Below, piece after piece: positions 8,615-15,180 of a DNA stretch of 26,328 nt. A program made the translations under genes and the position numbers. This DNA comes from Lachnospiraceae bacterium UBA3801 (GTDB lineage Bacteria > Bacillota > Clostridia > Lachnospirales > Lachnospiraceae). Position 1 is the first letter of the stretch, and each line of letters begins with the position of its first letter. The notes under the pieces are model-generated. The model was not told the DNA's origin. It saw only the letters and a list, made by a program, of their open reading frames with translations, and searched no databases. The stretch spans positions 1 through 26,328 of the forward strand of contig DFEN01000013.1 of the NCBI GenBank assembly GCA_002368685.1. Direction: 5' to 3'.

Positions 8615-8643
8615 ATTATACCACAAAAGTTCTCATATGTCAT
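8615..8643 (-). promoter_or_regulatory. Sigma-A-type promoter for the AAA+ ATPase gene
   Basis: On the minus strand ATGACA (8643-8638) and TATAAT (8620-8615) are separated by 17 nt, the ideal spacing, about 85 nt before the ATPase start codon. The -10 is a perfect consensus. Confidence 0.6.
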
Positions 8644-8673
8644 AAAAAATGTCCAAAATTGCGTTACAAATAA

Positions 8674-8703
8674 TTGACATCTGTTTTATATATAATGTAT
8701 ATT
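8674..8703 (+). promoter_or_regulatory. Sigma-A-type promoter for the AGCS symporter gene
   Basis: TTGACA at 8674-8679 and TATATT at 8698-8703 are spaced by 18 nt, about 37 nt before the symporter ATG. A perfect TATAAT at 8691-8696 lies too close (11 nt) to this -35 to pair with it, but could serve with the weaker TTACAA further upstream. Confidence 0.5.
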
Positions 8704-8740
8704 CTTAGAGTTCAATAAATAGGAAATAGAGGAAAGATTA

Positions 8741-10312
8741 ATGGGATTCTGGGAAACACTACAAAATTTAAATGATACTGTGAATACCTTTGTCTGGACC
8801 ACAGTGGGCGTGTGGCTGCTTATGGCAGTAGGACTTCTGATGACAGTGCTCACAAAGTTCTTCCAGGTGACACACATTCGTCACTGGTTTAAAAAGACAG
8901 TAGGAAGCCTTTTCGACAAGAAGGTTATATCTCACACAAATGAGCACGCTTCTATATCACAGTTCCAAGCACTATGTACTGCCCTTGCAGCAACTGTTGG
9001 TGTAGGTAACATCGCAGGTGTATCTGCCGCAATAATGTCCGGTGGTCCAGGCGCTGTATTCTGGATGTGGATAGCGGCATTTCTCGGAATGATGACAAAC
9101 TATTCTGAGAATATTCTGGGAATATATTTCAGAAGAAAGAATCATCACGGAGAATGGTCCGGAGGAGCTATGTACTATCTCCAGGACGGTCTCGGCGGAT
9201 ACAAGAATATGAAGGTGGTCGGCAAGGTACTTGCGGTCCTCTTCGCCATATGTGCAGTTCTAGCTTCCTTCGGAATCGGAAATATGGGACAGGTTAATAA
9301 GATAGTTATCAACCTTACTTCTGCCTTTAAGATTCCTGTTCTTTCAACCACTATTCTATATTCATCTAATGGTTCAGATGTAACCCTGGACATGCTTGTA
9401 GTCGGAATCATTCTTATGATAATAGTCGGAATCGTTATTATTGGCGGACTTCAGAGAATAGCCAGCGTGGCTGAGAAGATAATTCCTTTCATGGTAATCG
9501 CATTTGTGCTCGGTGCACTTGTAATCATTTTCGCAAATATCACTTCCATTGGTTCTGTTTTCGTAGCAATCTTTGGTAAGGCATTTACAGCACAGGCTGC
9601 CTGGGGAGGTGGAGTAGGAATCTCCGTGAAGACAATCATTACCCTGGGATGCAAGCGAGGTGTTTTCTCAAACGAGGCGGGACTTGGTTCCTCCGTTATG
9701 GTACATTCCAATTCAAATGTACTCGAGCCTGTTAAGCAGGGACTATGGGGCATCTTCGAAGTATTTGCAGATACAATGGTGGTATGTACACTGACCGCCC
9801 TTACAACCCTTACCTCTGGAGTTATAGATCTGAATACCGGAGCGGCTGTAACAGATACAGATGCAACTCTCGTGGCAGAGGCCTTTAACACTGTATTTAA
9901 GATTGGAAATTTTGAATTCGGTAAATACTTTATAGCACTTGCTATTCTGCTATTTGCTTTCACAACAATACTTGGCTGGTCCCACTACGGAACAAAAGCC
10001 GTTGAGTATCTGGCAGGCGAACATGCACCAATCGTAACAATTATTTACAAGGTCATCTTCGTACTGATGATATTATCCGGGGCAATCATGACTTCTTCCA
10101 TTGCATGGGATATATCCGATACCTTTAACGGAATGATGATGATTCCTAACCTTATCGGTGTGCTGTCACTCTCACCACTGGTTATGAAGCTCACAAAGAA
10201 CTATGTAGATAGAAGACTTAAGGGAAAGACAGACGTTGAACCTATGCTCTCACACTTCCCTGAAATCCAGAAAGAACACGCCAAACTCATCAAAGAAACT
10301 GGTGAAGAATAA
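8741..10312 (+). CDS. Alanine/glycine:cation symporter (AGCS family)
   Basis: The 523-aa polytopic membrane protein imports alanine or glycine with Na+ or H+. About ten to twelve hydrophobic helices are visible. AGCS signatures include ATVGVGNIAGVSAAI near residue 87, SGGAMYYLQDGLG, the conserved KRGVFSNEAGLGSSV loop, and GWSHYGTKAVEYLAG toward the C-terminus. It is somewhat longer than the usual 450-490 aa because of an extended C-terminal tail (about 30 charged residues) after the last helix. GAGGAA lies 7 nt before the ATG. It stands alone on the plus strand, divergent from the ATPase, and ends immediately before an inverted-repeat cluster that separates it from the convergent surface-protein gene. 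Confidence 0.93.
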   Translation: MGFWETLQNLNDTVNTFVWTTVGVWLLMAVGLLMTVLTKFFQVTHIRHWFKKTVGSLFDKKVISHTNEHASISQFQALCTALAATVGVGNIAGVSAAIMSGGPGAVFWMWIAAFLGMMTNYSENILGIYFRRKNHHGEWSGGAMYYLQDGLGGYKNMKVVGKVLAVLFAICAVLASFGIGNMGQVNKIVINLTSAFKIPVLSTTILYSSNGSDVTLDMLVVGIILMIIVGIVIIGGLQRIASVAEKIIPFMVIAFVLGALVIIFANITSIGSVFVAIFGKAFTAQAAWGGGVGISVKTIITLGCKRGVFSNEAGLGSSVMVHSNSNVLEPVKQGLWGIFEVFADTMVVCTLTALTTLTSGVIDLNTGAAVTDTDATLVAEAFNTVFKIGNFEFGKYFIALAILLFAFTTILGWSHYGTKAVEYLAGEHAPIVTIIYKVIFVLMILSGAIMTSSIAWDISDTFNGMMMIPNLIGVLSLSPLVMKLTKNYVDRRLKGKTDVEPMLSHFPEIQKEHAKLIKETGEE

Positions 10313-10313
10313 C

Positions 10314-10417
10314 TATGCAAATAGGGACGGTTCTCTTTTGCACATATGCAAATGGGGACGTTTCTGTTTTGCACACTTTTCAAAGATGTGCAAAACAGAA
10401 ACGTCCCCAATTTGCAT
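10314..10417. repeat. REP-like hairpin cluster, word TGCAAA (two direct units and one inverted unit)
   Basis: Three units share the core GGGACGGTTCT or its variant GGGGACGTTTCT. Unit 1 has TGCAAA (10316-10321), core, TTTGCA (10337-10342). Unit 2 has TGCAAA (10347-10352), core, TTTGCA (10368-10373), exactly 31 nt after unit 1. Unit 3 is the reverse complement of unit 2, and the two form a 29-bp stem (10347-10375 with 10387-10416, one bulged base) around an 11-nt loop. The cluster starts 1-2 nt after the symporter stop and lies between two convergent genes, where it may also stop transcription from both sides. A second cluster with the same core but other arm words lies at 14672-14830. Confidence 0.85.
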
Positions 10418-10435
10418 TAAAATGATTCTTCAGAT

Positions 10436-12655
10436 CTACTTCCCAAGCATTCTCTTACGACGTACCACAAATACAATTCCCGCTGCAGATGCAACGACCA
10501 TAGCAACAATTGGTACTATATTAAAGTTATCTGCTGTAGCTGGCTTTGTACTCTTAACCTCAGCCTTCTTAGCTGGTGTTACTGTTGCCTCCTTAGTTTC
10601 ATCCTTTGGAGTTTCTGCTTTAATAGGCTTTGTTGCGATAGCATAGCTAGAAAAGCTGTCTACTTCGAAATAAACTATATTGTTAGCACGATCAAATTCA
10701 ACCGGCTCAATAGTTTCAAATGCCTCTCCATCATGTATATTATGGACAAACTCAACATCTTTACCAGTATAATCTCCTTCTAACTGAATACCTAAGAGCG
10801 CTGGTTCCTCAAGATCTTCCTTTGGATTAGCCCATACATCATCAGTGTGTCCGTTTCCTTTGAAGAATACCTGTGCAAGTGAAACATCTAAAACATCCTC
10901 AATTGCAAGGCCTTCCTTAGCAGCTTCTGCCTCGAAAGCAGCTTCCTTCGCAGCTGAGAGTTCAGCATCTGCTACGTACAGTCTTGCAGTACCAGCATCG
11001 ATTACTCCCTCAGGAAGTTCAGCAATACCTGCTTTTTTAACTGCTTTAGATGCAACCGAAGAATCATTTTCTACTTTTTCAACTTTTGCACCTAAATGGA
11101 AGTTACCCTTTCCGACTGTGAAAGTATATACACATTGACCGCCTGGAAGCTGTACACTTCCATCATCAAAATCAACACCCGTGAAATCAACCACCTGATA
11201 TCCTGGTTCAGGTGTGATTGTCATAGTTACTTTTGATCCAGCCGGAATAAGCATTTCACTCACCTTAGCATGTGTTTCAAAATTCTCTCTATTAAGTCCA
11301 AGATGAACATATGGCAGAACATTTCCAGATGCATCCGTATAATTGTATTCTGCACTCTGTCCATTATCATTCACATCTAAAGTCCAGCTCTTATCACCAC
11401 TACCATCACCATCATCAAATACAGCTGACTGGAGAACCAGCTTTGAATGTCCTATGTAAAGGTCATTTGAGTTATCACCATCAGGCGCAAATGCATCATC
11501 ATTTGACCAAAGGAAATTACCTACATAACATTCATTTGCTTCAATAGGCTGCACCATTATTTCTATATTAAATATAGGAATATTTCTTTCATTATCATAA
11601 TAAGGATCAATATGGGTAGGATCAGTGTCATTAGGATCAGTAGGCATTGGAAGTGGTACACCCCCAATTGATATATCAAATCCCTGATCATTATAATGAC
11701 TAAGCCAAGTATATCTATCCGCATAGTTTGGTAGTTGATCTGTATATTCATGACCATTAATTTTAAGATATGTGATTTTATTAGACCAATTATGGGAAAG
11801 ATTAATTGTAACGGTATTTGCAGTTTCTTCTTTATCAAATCTTACAGTTTGTTCTGCAAATCCAGTTAGATTAGCATCTTTATGATACTGATTTAAACCT
11901 TGTGTCTTCTTACTTCCATTAATACCAACAACCGTAGTATAACAATACTTACTATATGGCGCCGAACATTTATCTCCATCGATATTATCATATTGTTCCC
12001 AGACAATTGGATTGCATTCCCAGCTTCCCTCTGGACCTGTGAGTCTTATTATCGCTTTGCTATCACCTCCTGCACCTGGAGCAGGTTGATCTCCACCTTG
12101 GCCACCCGGATTCACATAATCCTGAACAGCAAAGTTCATAGCCCCCGTTATCTCAGTATCAATACTAAATGGTAGGCCGTTAGCATATAAAGTGAAGTTA
12201 TTACCACCATAATTTAGTTTACCAGTTTTTCCTGCTGGCACTTTCATTGTTGCGCTCGAGTCACTATCCACTGTGATTGTGGTTTGTATCTCAGTATTAT
12301 TTGCATCACGCAATTCTACGATTCCATCATCAATACTTAATCTCCCACCATTCTCAGCAATTTTATGTGTTGTTCCAGCTAGAACAGTAAATTTCAATGT
12401 GTAACCACTTGAGTCTGGACTATCTCCTAGCAAAATCGCTGATGGTCTCAGCAGCTTCATCACCCTCATAGGCGTTTCCTGGATTTCTAAATCAAGTGAT
12501 TCACTTGATTCATCCACTATTTCCTCATCAGCATCGCTTGGACTACTCTCAACTACCTCATCCTGTACATCCTCTGCTCTAGATGTATAGCTTGGAAGTA
12601 GAGCAATAACTAATGCGAATGCGATAAGTATAGCTATTATCTTCCTTCTCTTCAT
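10436..12655 (-). CDS. Secreted cell-wall-type surface protein with C-terminal sorting-like signal
   Basis: The 739-aa protein starts MKRRKIIAILIAFALVIA, a clear signal peptide ending near TSRAED. An acidic spacer (DADEEIVDESSES) follows, then a long Asn/Asp/Thr-rich extracellular region with no domain I can name. A segment PEPGYQVVDFTGVDFDDG looks like a small beta-sandwich repeat. The end has a Lys/Thr/Pro-rich stalk, KPATADN, a hydrophobic helix (IVPIVAMVVASAAGIVFVV) and RRKRMLGK. That is the layout of a sortase substrate, with PATAD where PxTGD is usual. I place the start at 12655, with GGAGGAG 5 nt upstream; an ATG at 12697 would spoil the signal peptide. The divergent regulator gene is its probable controller. 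The middle third is more AT-rich and looks lineage-specific. Confidence 0.85.
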   Translation of the reverse strand: MKRRKIIAILIAFALVIALLPSYTSRAEDVQDEVVESSPSDADEEIVDESSESLDLEIQETPMRVMKLLRPSAILLGDSPDSSGYTLKFTVLAGTTHKIAENGGRLSIDDGIVELRDANNTEIQTTITVDSDSSATMKVPAGKTGKLNYGGNNFTLYANGLPFSIDTEITGAMNFAVQDYVNPGGQGGDQPAPGAGGDSKAIIRLTGPEGSWECNPIVWEQYDNIDGDKCSAPYSKYCYTTVVGINGSKKTQGLNQYHKDANLTGFAEQTVRFDKEETANTVTINLSHNWSNKITYLKINGHEYTDQLPNYADRYTWLSHYNDQGFDISIGGVPLPMPTDPNDTDPTHIDPYYDNERNIPIFNIEIMVQPIEANECYVGNFLWSNDDAFAPDGDNSNDLYIGHSKLVLQSAVFDDGDGSGDKSWTLDVNDNGQSAEYNYTDASGNVLPYVHLGLNRENFETHAKVSEMLIPAGSKVTMTITPEPGYQVVDFTGVDFDDGSVQLPGGQCVYTFTVGKGNFHLGAKVEKVENDSSVASKAVKKAGIAELPEGVIDAGTARLYVADAELSAAKEAAFEAEAAKEGLAIEDVLDVSLAQVFFKGNGHTDDVWANPKEDLEEPALLGIQLEGDYTGKDVEFVHNIHDGEAFETIEPVEFDRANNIVYFEVDSFSSYAIATKPIKAETPKDETKEATVTPAKKAEVKSTKPATADNFNIVPIVAMVVASAAGIVFVVRRKRMLGK

Positions 12656-12760
12656 ACAAACTCCTCCCATAAGTATATTTAAAATCAGATTATACATCTG
12701 TTAAAACACTATCTTTATTATAGTCTCCCGCACTTATGTATACTAGGTTCGTTGCCGTAA

Positions 12761-12833
12761 TGACATTGACAAATCGGCTATATAGAAAGCAGTATTTTGT
12801 TATATTTCTATTTTGTCATTGACTATATGGAAA
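12761..12833. promoter_or_regulatory. Two-part direct repeat in the divergent intergenic region, possible operator
   Basis: TGACATTGAC (12761-12770) and TGTCATTGAC (12814-12823) repeat with one mismatch. Each is followed by CTATATNGAAA, at 12778-12788 after a 7-nt gap and at 12823-12833 directly. The pair lies between the surface-protein gene (minus) and the regulator gene (plus), about 90 nt before the regulator start. The rest of 12656-12923 is AT-rich. It holds TATAAT boxes on both strands with no good -35 partner, so I do not call promoters. Confidence 0.35.
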
Positions 12834-12923
12834 AAATCAGATTTTATTTGGATAATGTCTTATAATCAAATTATGCATGAATCGGTAACCTACACAATCC
12901 GACATACCACCAAGGAGAACAAC

Positions 12924-14672
12924 ATGATATTTAGCGAAGTATTAAATGACTACATGCAAATGCTAGGCATTAGTTCAACTATGCTTTCAGAAAGATCAGG
13001 GATCAGCACATCAAGTATCAGCAGATACCGTGCTGGTGAGCGCGAGCCTGCCTATGACAGCAAATATCTAGATCAGCTGATAGACTCCATCTACGAGATA
13101 TCCTTAGAAAAAAATATTAAAATAGATAAAGAGGACATGTCTAAAAAAATGCGCACCTCACTCAGTAGCTACTTAGGCATAAGCTATGATCAATATTTGT
13201 CAAATCTTTCAAGCATAATGAAAACTTTTGATATAAAGGTCAATTCAGTAGCAAAGTTTCTATCCTATGACCCATCCCATATATCGAAGATTCTTTCTGG
13301 TCAGAGAAGACCCGGAAATGTAAGCACCTTTACAAATGACATTTCCGAATATTTGACATCGCGTCTTGCAAGTTCTAAAGACTATGAGAAGCTGGGGAAT
13401 CTATTAGGAAATGAATCTGTCCAAAAAATGGACGACACAGAAATGAAGGAGTACATCACCTATTGGATAAAGAATTACACTCCTTCACATTTTGATAGCG
13501 AGGCTAACACAAATGATGCTACTAGCTTTCTAAAGAATCTGGACAGCTTCAACCTGGAAGAATATATAAGAGCAATTCATTTCGATGACATTAAGGTTCC
13601 TACTCTTCCACTGCAAATTCCACAATCCAAGAGTTACTACGGTCTAGAGCAATTCAAAGAAGCCGAGATAAACTTCTTTAAAATCACTGCTCTTTCAAAG
13701 GCTCGCGGACCAATAACTATGTATTCTGACATGCCAATGGTTGAAATGAGTAAGGACAGAACCTTTATCAAGAAATGGATGTTCGGGCTTGCCGCGGTAC
13801 TTCGTAAGGGACTGACATTAAATGTTGTTCACAAGGTTGATCGTCCATGGGAAGAAATGATGCTCGGTCTAGAGGCCTGGATACCTATCTATATGACAGG
13901 ACAGCTAAAGCCCTACTACATGGAGCAATATCCAACTAATGTATTCAATCAACTTCTATATGTATCTGATGCATGCGCCCTTCAGGGCGAAGCAGTAATT
14001 GGGCACCACGAGGAAGGAAAATATTATCTCACCTCTAAAAAACAGGAGGTGGAATATTTCAGAGCCAGATCTAATCATATGCTCGAATCCTGTAAACCTC
14101 TGATGGATATATATAATTCCAAACGAGCTAAAGAGTTTCACGATACAATAAAGAAGATAACAAGCACAACCGGGAAGAACTACAAGATAATATCTCCATC
14201 TCTCCCACTATATACTATTAGTGACGAGTTAATGGATAAGGTTCTTAATAGAGCCTATAAAAATGATCAGCAAGCAAAGAAAAAGATGATGGACCTCTTC
14301 AAAAGAAGAAGGAAAGTCTACGAAAATATTATTAAGAGCAATAAGGTATATGAAGAAATACCAATAATTAGCAAAGAAGAATTTGATGAGCACCCAATGA
14401 ATCTTCCATTCTATGGTGCATTTTTATCAGAGACGATACCTTACACCTACGAAGAATATTTGGAGCACCTCAAGCTGACTCGTGAATATAAGCACAAAAA
14501 CCTGACTACAAAGGAAACAACTACTGCTCCTTTCAGAAATATTCAAGTATTTATATCTTGCGGAAAATATGCAATCGTATCAAAGAATACTTCACCAGCA
14601 ATTCACTTCGTGATATATCATCCAAGACTGGTGAACGCCATCGAGAATATGACCATCCCTATCAACGACTAA
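12924..14672 (+). CDS. Large transcriptional regulator with two N-terminal HTH segments and unknown C-terminal domain
   Basis: The 582-aa protein has an XRE-like helix-turn-helix at about residues 9-41 (LSERSGISTSSISRYRAGEREP). A second HTH lies at about 99-132 (VAKFLSYDPSHISKILSGQRRPG). The remaining about 430 residues match no domain I recognise. They include a tryptophan- and methionine-rich segment around WEEMMLGLEAWIPIYMTG that may be a ligand pocket, and a Lys/Arg-rich helix KKKMMDLFKRRRKVYEN. There are no membrane segments. I choose ATG 12924 because AAGGAG lies 6 nt upstream; the longer reading from 12813 runs into intergenic sequence without a ribosome site. It is divergent from the surface-protein gene and is a natural candidate to control it and itself. 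Its stop codon overlaps the first base of a repeat unit. Confidence 0.82.
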   Translation: MIFSEVLNDYMQMLGISSTMLSERSGISTSSISRYRAGEREPAYDSKYLDQLIDSIYEISLEKNIKIDKEDMSKKMRTSLSSYLGISYDQYLSNLSSIMKTFDIKVNSVAKFLSYDPSHISKILSGQRRPGNVSTFTNDISEYLTSRLASSKDYEKLGNLLGNESVQKMDDTEMKEYITYWIKNYTPSHFDSEANTNDATSFLKNLDSFNLEEYIRAIHFDDIKVPTLPLQIPQSKSYYGLEQFKEAEINFFKITALSKARGPITMYSDMPMVEMSKDRTFIKKWMFGLAAVLRKGLTLNVVHKVDRPWEEMMLGLEAWIPIYMTGQLKPYYMEQYPTNVFNQLLYVSDACALQGEAVIGHHEEGKYYLTSKKQEVEYFRARSNHMLESCKPLMDIYNSKRAKEFHDTIKKITSTTGKNYKIISPSLPLYTISDELMDKVLNRAYKNDQQAKKKMMDLFKRRRKVYENIIKSNKVYEEIPIISKEEFDEHPMNLPFYGAFLSETIPYTYEEYLEHLKLTREYKHKNLTTKETTTAPFRNIQVFISCGKYAIVSKNTSPAIHFVIYHPRLVNAIENMTIPIND

Positions 14673-14735
14673 TGAGTATATGGGGACGGTTCTTATTTAC
14701 TCATGAGTATATGGGGACGGTTCTTATTTACTCAT
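14672..14735 (+). repeat. Tandem pair of 31-bp REP-like units, word ATGAGTA
   Basis: Two identical units follow each other with a period of exactly 31 nt. Unit 1 runs ATGAGTA (14672-14678), TAT, GGGGACGGTTCTTATT, TACTCAT (14698-14704). Unit 2 begins at 14703 and ends with TACTCAT at 14729-14735. The arms are perfect complements, so each unit can fold with the core in its loop. The junction TACTCATGAGTA is itself palindromic. The first base of unit 1 is the last base of the regulator's stop codon. Confidence 0.85.
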
Positions 14736-14752
14736 CCGATAAATGAACTAGG

Positions 14753-14830
14753 CGAGCAAAAATAGGGACGGTTCTTATTCGCTCATTCTCTTGTGAGAAC
14801 GAGCAAATAAGAACCGTCCCATTTTGCTCA
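14753..14830. repeat. Inverted pair of REP-like units forming a long hairpin, word GAGCAAA
   Basis: A plus-oriented unit (GAGCAAA at 14754-14760, GGGACGG at 14765-14771, CGCTC at 14780-14784) faces a minus-oriented unit (GAGCAAA 14801-14807, GAACCGTCCC 14811-14820, TTTGCTC 14823-14829). Together they form a near-perfect stem of about 30 bp. The loop holds a further inner stem TTCTC/GAGAA. The arm word differs from the ATGAGTA pair 18 nt upstream although the core is the same. The hairpin could also end regulator transcription. Confidence 0.8.
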
Positions 14831-14844
14831 AGAATTTTATTGAT

Positions 14845-14866
14845 ATTCTTAGAAAATTCTTAGAAA
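14845..14866. repeat. Tandem 11-bp repeat
   Basis: ATTCTTAGAAA occurs twice in direct succession (14845-14855, 14856-14866). Each copy contains the odd-centred palindrome TTCTTAGAA. It lies between the REP-like hairpin and the tRNA terminator. No role is evident. Confidence 0.5.
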
Positions 14867-14871
14867 TCAGA

Positions 14872-14921
14872 TAAAAAATAAAGGATTTCCAAACCTTTAA
14901 AAGTCTGAAAACCCTTTATTT
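14872..14921 (-). terminator. Terminator of the tRNA-Arg gene
   Basis: On the minus strand AAATAAAGG (14921-14913) pairs with CCTTTATTT (14884-14876), and the second arm runs into a T run. The interior is partly complementary and extends the stem with mismatches. It begins about 9 nt beyond the tRNA 3' end. Confidence 0.6.
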
Positions 14922-14929
14922 AACTAACG

Positions 14930-15003
14930 TGCGTCCTAGAGGATTCGAACCCCCGACCTTCTGGTCCGTAGCCAGACGCTCTATCCAGCTGAGCTAAGAA
15001 CGC
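14930..15003 (-). tRNA. tRNA-Arg (anticodon ACG)
   Basis: On the minus strand the sequence folds as a tRNA. The acceptor stem is GCGTTCT with AGGACGC (one G-T pair). The D arm is GCTCAGCTGGATAGAGC. The anticodon arm is TCTGG-CTACGGA-CCAGA, giving anticodon ACG. The variable loop is five bases. The T arm contains GGTTCGAATCC. The discriminator is A at 14930, and CCA is not encoded, so it would be added by the CCA enzyme. ACG is the standard arginine anticodon, modified to ICG to read CGU, CGC and CGA. It lies downstream of the sfp-type gene on the same strand, behind a hairpin-rich leader. Confidence 0.95.
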
Positions 15004-15010
15004 TAGACCT

Positions 15011-15129
15011 AGATTTTGCAGAGCAAAATCTTGCTGCGAGATTGTCTTACAATTGAGCAGTCAAAATACAAGCGAAGCGCAGTATTTTCAACGCTGCCTG
15101 CAGCGTTGGATTGCTACGCAGTAGCAATC
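15011..15129. other. Run of five consecutive short-loop hairpins upstream of tRNA-Arg
   Basis: Five inverted repeats follow each other without overlap. H1: AGATTTTGC/GCAAAATCT (15011-15031, loop 3). H2: ATTGT/ACAAT (15041-15053, loop 3). H3: AAAATAC/GTATTTT with inner GCG/CGC (15063-15088). H4: CAACGCTG/CAGCGTTG (15089-15108, loop 4). H5: GATTGCTAC/GTAGCAATC (15109-15129, loop 3). No arm ends in a T run, so they are not ordinary terminators. I find no gene between 15004 and 15180. The stretch may be a structured RNA leader of the tRNA transcript or a hairpin-forming DNA element. Confidence 0.7.
15063..15091 (-). promoter_or_regulatory. Candidate promoter for tRNA-Arg inside the hairpin run
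   Basis: On the minus strand TTGAAA (15091-15086) and TATTTT (15068-15063) are 17 nt apart. Transcription would start near 15056, about 53 nt before the mature tRNA, leaving H1 and H2 in the leader. The elements overlap hairpin H3. Confidence 0.4.
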
Positions 15130-15180
15130 GAGTCCAGTAAATCATTCTGAAACGCTTGCATATAACTCACACAGCAAAAG

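Noticed and set aside
8691..8696. Perfect TATAAT paired with TTGACA at 8674.
   Set aside because: Only 11 nt lie between them, too short for a sigma-A promoter. TATATT at 8698 gives 18 nt.
9451..9963. 170-codon open frame on the minus strand inside the symporter gene.
   Set aside because: It is the complement of strongly conserved AGCS codons, with no ribosome site and a composition typical of a shadow frame.
12813..12923. N-terminal extension of the double-HTH regulator.
   Set aside because: No ribosome site before the upstream start, low-complexity intergenic sequence, and a good AAGGAG before the ATG at 12924.
14672..14830. Possible CRISPR array from the tandem 31-bp units.
   Set aside because: Units abut without spacers, only two direct copies are identical, arms vary between groups, and no cas gene is in the window.
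14930..15180. tRNA-Arg as an integration site of a mobile element carrying the surface-protein pair.
   Set aside because: No duplicated tRNA 3' end and no integrase gene is found in the window. The hairpin repeats are a better boundary marker.
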